Below are positions 1 through 8,842 of a stretch of 64,000 bases of DNA, one piece after another. Numbering within the stretch: the stretch's first letter is position 1; every line of letters starts with the position of its first letter. Position numbers and translations under genes: made by a program. Below the pieces are notes generated by a model. It worked only from the letters and a program-made list of their open reading frames with translations. It ran no database searches and was not told where the DNA came from. This DNA comes from DASVDE01 sp036381235 (GTDB lineage Bacteria; Actinomycetota; Thermoleophilia; Solirubrobacterales; 70-9), in contig DASVDE010000004.1 in NCBI GenBank assembly GCA_036381235.1, positions 62,001 to 126,000 of the forward strand. Reading direction: 5' to 3'.

Positions 1-195
1 CTGGCGAAGTGGGTCCAACACCTGCGGATTATCGAGGCCAACCTGCGGAAGTTCGGCAAGGCGCTGAAGCAGGGCGTCCAGCAACGGATCGTGACCGCCG
101 AGCTGAAGTTGAGAAGCAGCGGCAATGCCGCCAACAACGTTGTCTACGACTTCGACTTCCACTACTGCAAGATCACCTCGTCGCGCTTCAGGTGA
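1..195 (+). CDS. C-terminal fragment of an unidentified protein
   Basis: An open frame runs in from the left edge and stops at TGA 193-195, giving the last 64 residues of a protein whose start lies outside the window. The fragment is basic, begins LAKWVQHLR and ends in KITSSRFR. I do not recognise a family. It converges on the SDR-like gene whose stop is 11 bases further on. The steady codon use and helical, Lys/Arg-rich composition make a real gene end plausible. Confidence 0.45.
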   Translation: MAKWVQHLRIIEANLRKFGKALKQGVQQRIVTAELKLRSSGNAANNVVYDFDFHYCKITSSRFR

Positions 196-205
196 GCCAG
201 TCGGC

Positions 206-1011
206 TCAGACAGCCGGCGGCCTGCTCTCAGCGGCCGTGCTGGTGGTGAGAGTCGAGGCGGCTCCGCCGGAGAGAACACGGCGCACCAGGCCGGGCGCGA
301 GGATGCGAAGGATCGCGGCAAGCGCATACGGCCGCGGGACGTAGCGCTCGGCCTTGCCGCGAGCCCGGTCTCGACGATCGCCTCGGCCACCTTCTCCGGC
401 TCCGAGACGATCCAGCGGGTCAGTGCTTTCTCACGCAACTCGGTGGCCGGGAACCCCTCGGTCTTGATGAAGCCGGGCAGGACGAGGCCGACATGGACGC
501 CGTGTGGCTTCTCCTCCGCATATAGGGAGTCCGACCAGCCTATGAGGGCGAACTTGCTGGCCGAGTAGGCGCCGGTGCGGGCGCGGGAGATGCGTCCGGC
601 GGTGCTGGCGATATTGACGATCGAGCTCGGCGCTGCCGCACGCAGCGCCGGCAGCAGCGCCTCGGTGAGGCGCAGCACGGCATCGAAGTTGAGCTCCATG
701 TGGAGTTGAACGTTGGCGTAGCCGCCTTCGCCGAAGGTCCCACGCCAGGCACCGCCGGCGTTGTTGACCAGCAATGTCAGGCGGTCGTAGTGCTCGGCCA
801 CATGGGCACGGACGATCTCCGGCGCGTCGTCGTCGGTGAGGTCGGCAGCCACGTAGGTCGCTGGACATGGCAGCGCGTCGGCCAGGGCGCGAAGGCGGTC
901 CTCGCGGCGAGCGACGAGGATCAGCCGCGCACCCGGCTCGCGGGCGAGACGTTTCGCGGTCGCCTCCCCGATTCCACTCGAGGCGCCGGTGATGAGTACG
1001 GTCGTGCCCAC
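206..1011 (-). pseudogene. short-chain dehydrogenase/reductase, frameshifted near its C-terminus
   Basis: The reading from GTG at 1011 shows a classical SDR: the NAD(P)-binding TGASSGIG motif, LVNNAGG, a serine in NIAST and the catalytic YSASK. This frame continues to about 361 (ending IVETGL) and then stays open to the left edge with no family-like sequence. A one-base shift at 356-361 gives a continuation GKAERYVPRPYALAA and a stop at 206, which is the expected SDR tail and a total of about 268 codons. The gene therefore carries a single-base frameshift, or the sequence has an error there. It is divergent from the LtrA gene, 51 bases away. GTG 1041 is an alternative start. Substrate unknown. 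Confidence 0.7.
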
Positions 1012-1062
1012 GGCACGAAAGCTATTCGACCGGCGCGCCACCGCGACTTGCAAGGATGCGGC

Positions 1063-2250
1063 ATGGCAACAGTTACACCGGCATCGCGTTTGACCGCCGT
1101 CATGCGCGAGGGCGAACGGGTTACGCCCCTTGAGCTGTTCTTCGACCTCGTCTTCGTCCTGGCGATTACCCAGTGCACAGCGCTGATGTCCCACCACCCG
1201 ACCTGGTCGGGCCTCGCACAGGGCCTGCTGGTGCTGGGGGTCGTCTGGTGGTCGTGGGTTGGCTACGCCTGGCTCACCAGTGTGATCGACCCCGAGGAGG
1301 GCGCCGTTCGGCTGGTGATCTTCGCGGCGATGGCCGGGCTGCTGGTCGTCGGCCTCTGCATCCCGCAGGCGTTCGAGAATCTGGCGCTCGCCTTCGCGCT
1401 CGCCTACGGCTTCGTCCGCGCCGCCCACATCGCCCTCTTCATGCTGGCCAGCCCCGAGGACGACGCCCTGCGCCACTCGGTTCTCAGCCTCGCGGTCAGC
1501 ACCGCGGTCGCCGTCGGGCTACTGGCGGCCGCCTCCCTGTTCGACGGCCTCGCGCAAGGGGCCCTGTGGGCGCTTGCGCTCCTGCTCGACATGGCCGGGC
1601 CATACTTCTTCGGGACGGAGGGGTGGAAGCTGGTCCCAGGCCATTTCGCCGAACGCCACGGCCTGGTGGTGATTATCGCCCTCGGCGAGTCGATAGTGGC
1701 GATCGGGGCCGGCGCCGCGGGTGTTCTCGACGCCGAGATCGTCGCTGCCGCCGTGCTCGGCGTCGCCCTGACCGCCGCGATGTGGTGGGTCTACTTCGAC
1801 GTCGTCGCGCTCGTCGCCGGCCGCCGCCTCATCGACGCCGAGGAGGGCCGCGTGCTGAACGCGATGGCGCGCGACTCCTACTCCTACCTGCATCTGCCGA
1901 TGGTCGCCGGGATCGTCCTCGTCGCCCTCGGCATGAAGAAGACGATCGGGCACGCCGACGACCACCTCAGCGCGGAGATCTCCTTCGCCCTGCTGGGCGG
2001 GCTGGCGATCTACCTGCTCGGGCACGTGGCATTCCGCTGGCGCCACGTGCGCACAATCAACCGCCGGCGCCTGCTGCTGGCGATAGTGCTGGTTTTGCTG
2101 GTCCCCGTCGCGGTCGAGCTTCCGGCGCTCGCGCCGCTGACGATCGCCAACATCCTGATCTGGGCGCTGATCGCCTACGAAACGCGCAGCTACGGCGAGG
2201 GCCGCCACCGGGTGCGGCATCCCGAGACGGTCGAACAGACGTCCGCCTGA
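1063..2250 (+). CDS. low temperature requirement protein A (LtrA) family membrane protein
   Basis: A 395-residue integral membrane protein with the LtrA hallmarks: ELFFDLVFVLAITQ near residues 24-37 and a later HGLVVIIALGESI segment near residue 200, separated by hydrophobic helices (about ten in all). The family is named from a Listeria cold-growth mutant; its biochemical role is unknown. I chose ATG 1063 because AAGGA lies six bases upstream and the LtrA signature starts just after it; the longer open frame upstream overlaps the divergent SDR and is not family-like. A 22-base gap separates it from the next gene, so co-transcription is possible. Confidence 0.85.
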   Translation: MATVTPASRLTAVMREGERVTPLELFFDLVFVLAITQCTALMSHHPTWSGLAQGLLVLGVVWWSWVGYAWLTSVIDPEEGAVRLVIFAAMAGLLVVGLCIPQAFENLALAFALAYGFVRAAHIALFMLASPEDDALRHSVLSLAVSTAVAVGLLAAASLFDGLAQGALWALALLLDMAGPYFFGTEGWKLVPGHFAERHGLVVIIALGESIVAIGAGAAGVLDAEIVAAAVLGVALTAAMWWVYFDVVALVAGRRLIDAEEGRVLNAMARDSYSYLHLPMVAGIVLVALGMKKTIGHADDHLSAEISFALLGGLAIYLLGHVAFRWRHVRTINRRRLLLAIVLVLLVPVAVELPALAPLTIANILIWALIAYETRSYGEGRHRVRHPETVEQTSA

Positions 2251-2272
2251 GCTTCCCGACATACTGCGCTTC

Positions 2273-3322
2273 GTGACCGAGGCCCCCACGCTTCTCAACG
2301 ACCTGCTGCGCAGCGCCGCACCCTCCGGCTATGAGGGTCCGGCGGCGGCGGTCTGGCGGAAAGCGGCATCTTTCGCGGAGCTCTCGACCGACGGCCTCGG
2401 GTCCTCGATCGCCAGGGTCGGGGAGGCAAGCCCCCTTCTGGCCGTCGTCGGCCACATCGACGAGATCGGCCTCCTCGTCACACACATCGACGAGAAGGGG
2501 TTCCTCTACTTCAAGCCGATCGGCGGCTGGGACCCACAGATCCTGGTCGGCCAGCGGGTGGCGATCCGCGGCAAGGACGACCTCGTGCCGGGTGCGGTCG
2601 GCCGCAAACCGATTCATCTCATCGAGCCCGACCAGCGCAAAAAGGTCGTCGAGCTGAAAGGCCTCCACATCGACATCGGCGCCGCCGACCGCGACGAGGC
2701 GGCGGAGCGAATTCGGATCGGCGATCCCGTCACGATCGCCGCCGAGCCGGTCCGCCTGCTCGGCGATCGGCTCATCTCCCGCGCTATGGACAACAGGCTG
2801 GGCGCCTATGTCGCCCTCGAGTCCTTGCGCCGCTGCCACGAGAACGGCGGGCCCGGTGGCAGCTTCGCGGCAATCGCCGCGGTCCAGGAGGAGATCGGCC
2901 TGTTCGGCGCCCGCACCTCGGCATTCGAGCTGCGGCCCGACATCGCGATCGCGGTCGACGTCACCCATGCAACCGACGCGCCCGGCGTCGACGAGAAGGA
3001 GATCGGCAGCCACCCGCTCGGCTCGGGGCCGGTCATCGGGCGGGGCTCGACCCTCTCGCCGAAGGTCTTCGAGCTGCTGGTGCAGACAGCCGAGGAACTG
3101 GAGATCGAGCACACGATCGCGGCCAGCGGGCGCGGCACCAGCACCGACGCCGACGCGATCCAGATCTCCCGCTCGGGGATTCCAACCGGCCTGGTCTCGA
3201 TCCCGCTCCGCTACATGCACTCCCCAGTGGAGATGGTCGACCTGGGGGATGTCGAGGCTGTGGTCGAGCTGCTCGCCGCCTTCGGCGCCCGACTTCAGGC
3301 CGGCGTCGACCTCAGCCGCTGA
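2273..3322 (+). CDS. M42 family metallopeptidase (glutamyl aminopeptidase/cellulase-like)
   Basis: A 349-residue cytosolic dinuclear zinc aminopeptidase of the M42 (TET/PepA/FrvX) family. The expected ligands are visible: His61 in VVGHIDEIG, bridging Asp173 in SRAMDNRLGAY, catalytic and ligand Glu206-Glu207 in VQEEIGL, Asp229 in AVDVTH, and His316 in RYMHSPVE. Length is normal. The start is GTG 2273, 22 bases after ltrA. It is followed tail-to-tail, after six bases, by the GGDEF gene. Members form dodecamers that trim peptides; the exact specificity cannot be read from sequence. Confidence 0.9.
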   Translation: MTEAPTLLNDLLRSAAPSGYEGPAAAVWRKAASFAELSTDGLGSSIARVGEASPLLAVVGHIDEIGLLVTHIDEKGFLYFKPIGGWDPQILVGQRVAIRGKDDLVPGAVGRKPIHLIEPDQRKKVVELKGLHIDIGAADRDEAAERIRIGDPVTIAAEPVRLLGDRLISRAMDNRLGAYVALESLRRCHENGGPGGSFAAIAAVQEEIGLFGARTSAFELRPDIAIAVDVTHATDAPGVDEKEIGSHPLGSGPVIGRGSTLSPKVFELLVQTAEELEIEHTIAASGRGTSTDADAIQISRSGIPTGLVSIPLRYMHSPVEMVDLGDVEAVVELLAAFGARLQAGVDLSR

Positions 3323-3328
3323 CCGAAC

Positions 3329-4414
3329 TCAGGCGCTGAGCTGAACGGCGTCGCGGCCGCCGGCCTTGGCCGCGTAGAGCGCGGCATCCGCGCGGGTGAT
3401 GAGGTCATCGGTGTTGACCGCATTCGACTGGGAGATGGCGACGCCGATGCTGACCGTCACCGCGATTCCGATTGGGCGCCGCTCGCGCACCACCTTGCGC
3501 AGCCGCTCGGCGATCTCGAGCGCGCCTTCGCGGTCGGCGCCGGGCAGGATCACCAGGATCTCCTCCCCGCCGACCCGATAGATCGAGTCTCCGGCGCGCA
3601 GCGCGGCGCGCATCACGTAGGCAACGTCCTGGAGGACCACGTCTCCGGCCGCGTGGCCCATCTCGTCGTTGACCCGCTTGAAGTGGTCCAGATCGCAGAG
3701 CAGCAGGGCGTGGGAAAGGCCCTCCTCCTCGTTGGAGGGTTGGCCTTCGAGCTCGGCCAGGCGCTGCTCCAGTGCATTTCGATTGAAGAGCCCGGTGAGC
3801 GGATCGAGTGTCGAGCGCCGGCGATGGGCGCGATCGGACTCGACCAGCGCCCCCGAGAGGATCACTGTGCTGAGAACCAGCGCCACGGCGGCGAGAATCG
3901 TCTGATTGTGCTCGATGAGGGAGTGCGGATCGAGCGCCACCGTGCTGAGCAAGAGCAGGGCGATGATGTAGATCGTGCCGACGATCATGCCCCAGGGCTC
4001 GAAGCGAACGCCCAGCGTCACGGCGGGAAGCGCGAACCAAACCAGCACCGGGCTCGTCGACCCGCCGGTGGCAACCACCGCGGCGGCCAACAGCAGCGGT
4101 AAAGCACCCCAGGCGCCCGCGATCCAGAGCTGCGGACGGTCGCTGTTGCGCATGAAGCGGTCGGCGACAGCAAAGCCGAGAAAGCCGGCCGAGAGAGGCG
4201 CGATCCACCACCAGCCGACCTGTGGGCCGACCGCGGCCAGCGTGAGGGCGAGAATCGCAAAGCAGGCGGCCCGGTAGCGACGAACCCGCAGCTCCATGTC
4301 CAGCAGGCGCTCGCGGCGTGCAACCTTGTGGATCGCCGCGAGTGACTCCACGGAGTCGGTGCCTGGCTTGACGCCCTCAGACGCGGCTCGCATTGCAGTA
4401 GCACTCGTTGCCAT
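3329..4414 (-). CDS. membrane-anchored GGDEF diguanylate cyclase
   Basis: A 361-residue protein with about six hydrophobic helices (roughly residues 48-192) and a C-terminal GGDEF domain (about 200-361). The catalytic loop reads GGEE at 282-285, an active-type signature, and RAGD at 273-276 sits five residues before it, matching the inhibitory I-site RxxD. It should make cyclic di-GMP from two GTP and be product-inhibited. The membrane part resembles no sensor I can name. It lies 60 bases downstream of the M24 peptidase gene, a place where efp is often found in related gene orders. No EAL domain is fused. Confidence 0.9.
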   Translation of the reverse strand: MATSATAMRAASEGVKPGTDSVESLAAIHKVARRERLLDMELRVRRYRAACFAILALTLAAVGPQVGWWWIAPLSAGFLGFAVADRFMRNSDRPQLWIAGAWGALPLLLAAAVVATGGSTSPVLVWFALPAVTLGVRFEPWGMIVGTIYIIALLLLSTVALDPHSLIEHNQTILAAVALVLSTVILSGALVESDRAHRRRSTLDPLTGLFNRNALEQRLAELEGQPSNEEEGLSHALLLCDLDHFKRVNDEMGHAAGDVVLQDVAYVMRAALRAGDSIYRVGGEEILVILPGADREGALEIAERLRKVVRERRPIGIAVTVSIGVAISQSNAVNTDDLITRADAALYAAKAGGRDAVQLSA

Positions 4415-4474
4415 GCGCGCCCCATCGGCTTTTCGTCCAGGAGGACTTAAATCTGAATACGTGCGGCCAGCCGT

Positions 4475-5533
4475 CTATTCGACTATCTGCATCTCCTTGG
4501 GCAGACCGCTGAGGTTGCGGTGGCCGTCCTCGGTGACGACGACGAGATCCTCGATCCTCACGCCCAGCTTTCCGGGCAGATATATGCCCGGCTCGACGGT
4601 CACCACCTCGCCGGCCTCGAGCACGTCCTCGGAGCGATGGGAGACGCGGGGCGCCTCATGGACCTCCAGGCCCACTCCGTGCCCCAGGCCATGGCCGAAG
4701 CGATCGCCGTGGCCGGCCTTCTCGATCACACCGCGGGCGACGGCATCGACCGCCTCGCCGCCCGCGCCGGCCATCACCGCATCGAGGGCGGCAGCCTGAG
4801 CCTCACGAACCGTCTCATACACACCGCGCGCCTCCTCCCCGGGCTCGCCGACGGCAAAGGTCCTGGTCCCGTCGGAGCAGTACCCGTCCAGCTGGGCTCC
4901 CATGTCGAAAACGACCAGCTCGCCGGTTTCGATCTGGCGATCGCCGGGCTCGGCGTGTGGAAGAGCGCCGTTGGGGCCGGTGGCGACGATCGCCGGAAAG
5001 GAGGGGTCGGCGCCCAACTCGCGGATCCGCGCCTCGGCGGCGCGGGCGACCTCGCGCTCGCTGCGGCCCGCAAGCCCCCGCTCCAGGCTCCAGCGCCACA
5101 CATCGTCTGCAAGCTCGGCCGCAGCGGCGATCGAGGCCAGCTCATTGGCGTCCTTGACCCGTCGCAGCCTCTCGACCGTGCCGCCGGCCGCGACAAGCTC
5201 GACGCCCTCGCCGAGTTTCCCTCCCAGGCGCTCGCGGGTGCGCACCGGCATCAAATCGTCCTCGAAGCCGACTCGCCCGGTCAGCCGGGCCGCGATCCCA
5301 CCCAGCCAGTCGTCCTGCACCGTGACGACCTCCCAATCCTCGGTCTCCTCGGCCGCCCGCTCGGTGTAGCGGAAGTCGGTCAGAAGCAGGCGGCTGTCCT
5401 CACCGCAGACGCAGGCCCCGTTGGTTCCGGTGAAGCCGGTCAGGTAGCGAACGTTGACCAGGCCGGTGACCAGCATCAGGTCCAGCTCGCGCTCGGCCAG
5501 CAGGCCGGCCAGGCGATCCCCTCGGCGGCGCAT
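4475..5533 (-). CDS. M24 family Xaa-Pro aminopeptidase
   Basis: A 352-residue two-domain peptidase. The N-terminal creatinase-like domain (1-125) includes the VRYLTGFTG segment, and the C-terminal pita-bread domain carries the five M24 metal ligands: Asp in VVFDMGA, Asp in CSDGTRTF, His in GHGLGHGVGL, Glu in TVEPGIYL and Glu in GVRIEDLV. It should cleave N-terminal residues before proline. Its ATG overlaps the aroQ stop as TGATG at 5531-5535, so translation is coupled. An aroQ-pepP neighbourhood is common in Gram-positive genomes. Confidence 0.9.
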   Translation of the reverse strand: MRRRGDRLAGLLAERELDLMLVTGLVNVRYLTGFTGTNGACVCGEDSRLLLTDFRYTERAAEETEDWEVVTVQDDWLGGIAARLTGRVGFEDDLMPVRTRERLGGKLGEGVELVAAGGTVERLRRVKDANELASIAAAAELADDVWRWSLERGLAGRSEREVARAAEARIRELGADPSFPAIVATGPNGALPHAEPGDRQIETGELVVFDMGAQLDGYCSDGTRTFAVGEPGEEARGVYETVREAQAAALDAVMAGAGGEAVDAVARGVIEKAGHGDRFGHGLGHGVGLEVHEAPRVSHRSEDVLEAGEVVTVEPGIYLPGKLGVRIEDLVVVTEDGHRNLSGLPKEMQIVE

Positions 5534-5991
5534 CAGTCGCTCGAGGTGCCCAGCTCGCCGGCGAGCACCCGCAGTGCCTCCCGGTAGCCGTCGGGCCCCT
5601 TGCCCGAGACCTTGGCCAGCACCAGCCCGTCGAAGACCGAATCGCGCCGCCAGTTCTCACGGGACTCGACGTCGGAGAGGTGCACCTCGACCGCCGGCAG
5701 ACCGGCGACGTCGAGTGCGTCGGCGATCGCCCGGCTGTAGTGGGTCCAGGCGCCGGCGTTGACCAGGGCGGCATCGGCCAACTCCGGCACCCGGTGCAGG
5801 TACTCGACGAACTCGCCCTCGGAGTTGGTCTGGAAGAAGATCGTCTCCAGCCCCAGTTCCCGCGCCCATGACCTGATCTTCATCTCCAGCTCGTTCAGGG
5901 AGAGGCCGCCATAGACGTCGGGGTCGCGGCGGTCGAGCACATCGAAGTTGACCCCGTGCAGGACGGCGACGCGGTTGTGGGACGTCGTCAT
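5533..5991 (-). CDS. aroQ: type II 3-dehydroquinate dehydratase
   Basis: A 152-residue type II dehydroquinase, the third step of the shikimate pathway (3-dehydroquinate to 3-dehydroshikimate). The fold signature is present: an LHGVNFDVLDRRDPDVYGG region with the catalytic Tyr and loop Arg, the EGE of NSEGE, VNAGAWTHYS, and VEVHLSDVESRE with the active-site His. Several positions depart from the common form: LHGVN for LNGPN and NSEGE for NHEGE. The start ATG overlaps the aroKB stop by four bases and the stop overlaps the downstream peptidase, so the three are one translational unit. Confidence 0.85.
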   Translation of the reverse strand: MTTSHNRVAVLHGVNFDVLDRRDPDVYGGLSLNELEMKIRSWARELGLETIFFQTNSEGEFVEYLHRVPELADAALVNAGAWTHYSRAIADALDVAGLPAVEVHLSDVESRENWRRDSVFDGLVLAKVSGKGPDGYREALRVLAGELGTSSD

Positions 5992-7544
5992 TTGCGCAGC
6001 TCCTCCACGGCCGCGCGGACCCTATCCGGATCGAGGAGCTGTCCGACGCGGGGCGTGCCGGGCTCGGAGAGGAGGACGAAGCCGACCCCGGCGGCGGTCC
6101 GCTTCTTGTCTCGCTGCAGCGCCGCGAGGATCTCATCGACCTCAACCCCGGCGTCAAGCTCGACCGGCAGCCCGTGACGAGCGAGGATCGCCTCCACCTC
6201 GTCGCGCAGCTCCGGCGCCTCGGAGAGGCGCAGCGCCGCCAGCAGGCCGAGCCCGACCGCCTCACCATGGCGGTAGCGCGTGTAGCCGCTCGCCGCCTCG
6301 ATCGCATGACCGACCGTGTGGCCGAGGTTGAGCGCGGCGCGCAGGCCGGTGTCCTGCTCGTCGGCGGCGACCACCGCGCACTTGTAGCGGGCACAGGCAA
6401 AAACGATGTCGTCGAGATCGGCCGGGTGGAGCTCCTCGATTCCCCGCACCCGCTCCCACAGCTCGCCACCGGCCAGCAACCCGGTCTTCACCACCTCGAC
6501 GAAGCCGGCCGCAAGCTCCTCGCAAGGCAGCGTCGCCAGCGTCGCAGTGTCGGCGAGCACCGCCGCGGGCAGATGGTAGGCGCCGGCGTAGTTCTTTCCC
6601 TCTGGCAGGTCGACGCCGGTCTTGCCGCCGTAGGCGGAATCGACCTGGGCGACCAGCGTGGTCGGAACCTGGACGACGGGAACGCCGCGCTGATATGTGT
6701 GGGCGCAGAAGCCGGCGAGGTCGCCGACGACGCCGCCGCCGAGGGCTACGACGTGATCCTCGCGGGTCATTCCCGCCTTGGCCAGCTCGCGCAGGACGCG
6801 CTCGGCCTCGGCCATCGTCTTCGCCCCTTCCCCCGGCTCGACCTCGATCCGGGCCGCGAGCGGGGCGAGGCGGTCTCCGTAGCGCGCCGCGACCGCGGAG
6901 TCGCTGACGCAGAAGCGCTGCCCCTCGAGCGGCCACCAGCCGGCATCGAGGAGGCCGCGACCGACATAGACCGGGTACTCGCCGGAGGCGCTCGCCGCCC
7001 ACAGCATCCGGGTTCCGTTCGGCAGCTCGGACAACGCCTCGATCGCCGGCCAGGCGCGGGCGACGACGGCACGATCGCGCGAGGGGACGATCGCGTCGGC
7101 CAGGCTTTCGTAGAGCGGCAGCCGCTCGGCGAGCAGGCGCGCGACGTCTTCCTCACTGCGGGCGAGCGGACGATTGCTGCGGGCGATCCGCCGCCAGGCA
7201 TCCCCGGCCTCGACCTGAAGCCAGACAACGACATGGGGAGCGAGCGCGGCACGAACCCGCTCGGAGAGGACGCTGCCGCCGCCCAATGCGATCGCGCCGC
7301 CATCCGCCTCTTCCAGCAGCGCGCCGACCAGCTGGGCCTCGCGAGCGCGAAAAGCCTCCTCACCGTCGCGCTCGAACGCCTCGGCGATCGGCATCCCCAG
7401 CTCACGCTCCATCAGCGCATCGACCTCGGTCGTCTCCCACCCGGCGTCGCGAGCGGCGGCAAGCGCCGTCGACTTGCCTGCGCCCATGAAGCCCATGAAG
7501 ACAACAGCGGGCCGCCTCCTCTGCTCCCGCGCGGGCGCGCTCAT
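5988..7544 (-). CDS. aroKB: bifunctional shikimate kinase / 3-dehydroquinate synthase fusion
   Basis: A 518-residue fusion of two shikimate-pathway enzymes. Residues about 12-165 are shikimate kinase: P-loop GFMGAGKS, substrate Asp in VDALMERELG, FRARE and LGGGSVL, and the lid Arg in SNRPLAR. The remainder is dehydroquinate synthase: GGGVVGDLAGF, PTTLVAQVDSAYGGKTG, and the zinc ligands in FVEVVKTG, NLGHTVGHA and RHGEAVGLG. I start at ATG 7544; an upstream ATG at 7616 would add 24 low-complexity residues and overlap aroC. The N-terminus MSAPAREQRRR is encoded by a dispersed repeat (7509-7591) also seen at tsaE and inside an ABC gene. Confidence 0.92.
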   Translation of the reverse strand: MSAPAREQRRRPAVVFMGFMGAGKSTALAAARDAGWETTEVDALMERELGMPIAEAFERDGEEAFRAREAQLVGALLEEADGGAIALGGGSVLSERVRAALAPHVVVWLQVEAGDAWRRIARSNRPLARSEEDVARLLAERLPLYESLADAIVPSRDRAVVARAWPAIEALSELPNGTRMLWAASASGEYPVYVGRGLLDAGWWPLEGQRFCVSDSAVAARYGDRLAPLAARIEVEPGEGAKTMAEAERVLRELAKAGMTREDHVVALGGGVVGDLAGFCAHTYQRGVPVVQVPTTLVAQVDSAYGGKTGVDLPEGKNYAGAYHLPAAVLADTATLATLPCEELAAGFVEVVKTGLLAGGELWERVRGIEELHPADLDDIVFACARYKCAVVAADEQDTGLRAALNLGHTVGHAIEAASGYTRYRHGEAVGLGLLAALRLSEAPELRDEVEAILARHGLPVELDAGVEVDEILAALQRDKKRTAAGVGFVLLSEPGTPRVGQLLDPDRVRAAVEELRK

Positions 7545-7591
7545 CACAACCGGAGATCTCGCGCCCGCGCTCCCGCGTCCGGGGGCGGCCC
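7509..7591 (-). repeat. dispersed ~75-nt repeat, copy 1 (start of aroKB)
   Basis: Read on the minus strand this segment contains GGACGCGGGAGCG, then CGAGATCTCCGG, TGATGAGCGCG and GGGAGCAGAGGAGGCGGC. The same ordered blocks occur at 43742-43815 (plus) and 61278-61353 (minus). The outer ends are inverted (GGGCCGCC and GGCGGCCC). In this copy the GC-rich inner blocks (GCGCGGGCGCG and CGCGCCCGCGC) are also complementary. It supplies the start codon and first dozen codons of aroKB. Confidence 0.7.
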
Positions 7592-7599
7592 GGTGTCGA

Positions 7600-8769
7600 T
7601 CAGGAACGCCATTCAATTCGAGCCTTGTACGCGTCGACCGCGGCCAGCACGTCGTCGATGTGATCGCCGCCGAACTTCTCGCGGTAGCAGCGCGCCAGGG
7701 TCAGGCAGACCATCGCCTCCGCCACGACCGCGGCCGCCGGCACCACCGTCGAGTCAGTCCGCTCGCGCAGGGCCTGGGCGGGCTCCTTGGTCTCGGTGTC
7801 GACCGAGCGCAGCGGCTTGGTCAGGGTCGAGATCGGCTTGATCGCCGCCCGCACCGAGAGCGGCTGTCCGTTGGTCATCCCGCCCTCGACGCCGCCGGCG
7901 TGGTTGGTCTCGCGGAAGTAGCCGCGCTCCTGCGACCAGAAGATCTCGTCGTGCGCATCCGATCCCGGCCGCCCGGCGACATCCCAGGCCTCGCCGATCG
8001 CGACTCCCTTCACCGACTGGATCGAGGCGACGGCGCCGGCCAGTCGCCCGTCGAGGCGGTCCTCCCAGGAGATATGGGAGCCGAGCCCGGGGACGAGGCC
8101 GAAGGCGCGCACCTCGAAGCTGCCGCCGAGGCTCTCGTTGGCCTTGCGCAGGCGGTTGATCTCCTCGACCATCGCGGCGCTGGCCTCGGCGTCGAGACAG
8201 CGAACCGGATCATCGTCGACTCCGTCGAAGTCCGCAGGTGTGAGATCGGCGCGCTCAGACGCCTTCACTGAGGCGATCTGGGTCACGTGGCTGTGCACGC
8301 TCACCCCGAGCGCAGTCAGGAATCCGCGCGCCAGTGAGCCGGCGGCGACGCGGGCCGCGGTCTCGCGGGCACTCGCCCGCTCCAACACATTGCGGATGTC
8401 GGAGTGCCCGTATTTCTGGGCACCGACCAGATCGGCGTGGCCGGGGCGCGGCAAATGGACCTCGTCGGGCTCGAATCCCTCCACCGGCCAGGGGTTCATC
8501 CGCTCTTCCCAGTTGGTGTAGTCGCGGTTGGCGACGAGGACGGCGATCGGGCTGCCGAGCGTGCGCCCGTGGCGAACGCCGGAGCGGATCTCGGCCGTGT
8601 CGGTCTCGATCTTCATCCTCCCGCCTCGGCCGTGGCCGAGCTGGCGCCGCGCCATGTCGCGATCCAGCGCCTCACGCTCGAGGGTCAATCCAGCCGGCAT
8701 CCCCTCGACGATCGCGACGAGGCCGGGGCCGTGGGACTCACCGGCAGTGGTGAAGCGGAAGCCACCCAT
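7600..8769 (-). CDS. aroC: chorismate synthase
   Basis: A 389-residue chorismate synthase, which converts EPSP to chorismate with reduced FMN. The N-terminal FRFTTAGESHGPGL signature holds the active-site His. The family motifs RPGHADLVGAQKYGHSDIR and GGMTNGQPL follow, with the FMN-site Arg/His in the usual places. Full length. The start ATG 8769 is 25 bases downstream (in transcription sense) of a long palindrome separating it from aroE. The gap to aroKB is 55 bases and contains a dispersed repeat. Confidence 0.95.
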   Translation of the reverse strand: MGGFRFTTAGESHGPGLVAIVEGMPAGLTLEREALDRDMARRQLGHGRGGRMKIETDTAEIRSGVRHGRTLGSPIAVLVANRDYTNWEERMNPWPVEGFEPDEVHLPRPGHADLVGAQKYGHSDIRNVLERASARETAARVAAGSLARGFLTALGVSVHSHVTQIASVKASERADLTPADFDGVDDDPVRCLDAEASAAMVEEINRLRKANESLGGSFEVRAFGLVPGLGSHISWEDRLDGRLAGAVASIQSVKGVAIGEAWDVAGRPGSDAHDEIFWSQERGYFRETNHAGGVEGGMTNGQPLSVRAAIKPISTLTKPLRSVDTETKEPAQALRERTDSTVVPAAAVVAEAMVCLTLARCYREKFGGDHIDDVLAAVDAYKARIEWRS

Positions 8770-8793
8770 GGACTCGCAAGGCTATAGGCGAAA

Positions 8794-8839
8794 CGAGTGG
8801 TCAGTTATCCACACCCTGGTGTGGTTAAGTGACCACTCG
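8794..8839. promoter_or_regulatory. 46-nt near-perfect palindrome between aroE and aroC
   Basis: The arms 8794-8815 and 8818-8839 match at 20 of 22 positions with a two-base centre. Each arm includes CGAGTGGTCA and CCACACC or its complement. It starts three bases past the aroE stop and ends 25 bases before the aroC start. As RNA it would form a very strong hairpin but has no U tract; as DNA it is a good dimer-binding operator. Attenuation, operator control of aroC, or a processing site are all possible. Confidence 0.75.
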
Positions 8840-8842
8840 TGC

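Noticed and set aside
6174..7841. A 555-codon plus-strand open frame
   Set aside because: Antisense to aroKB, which is clearly the real gene.
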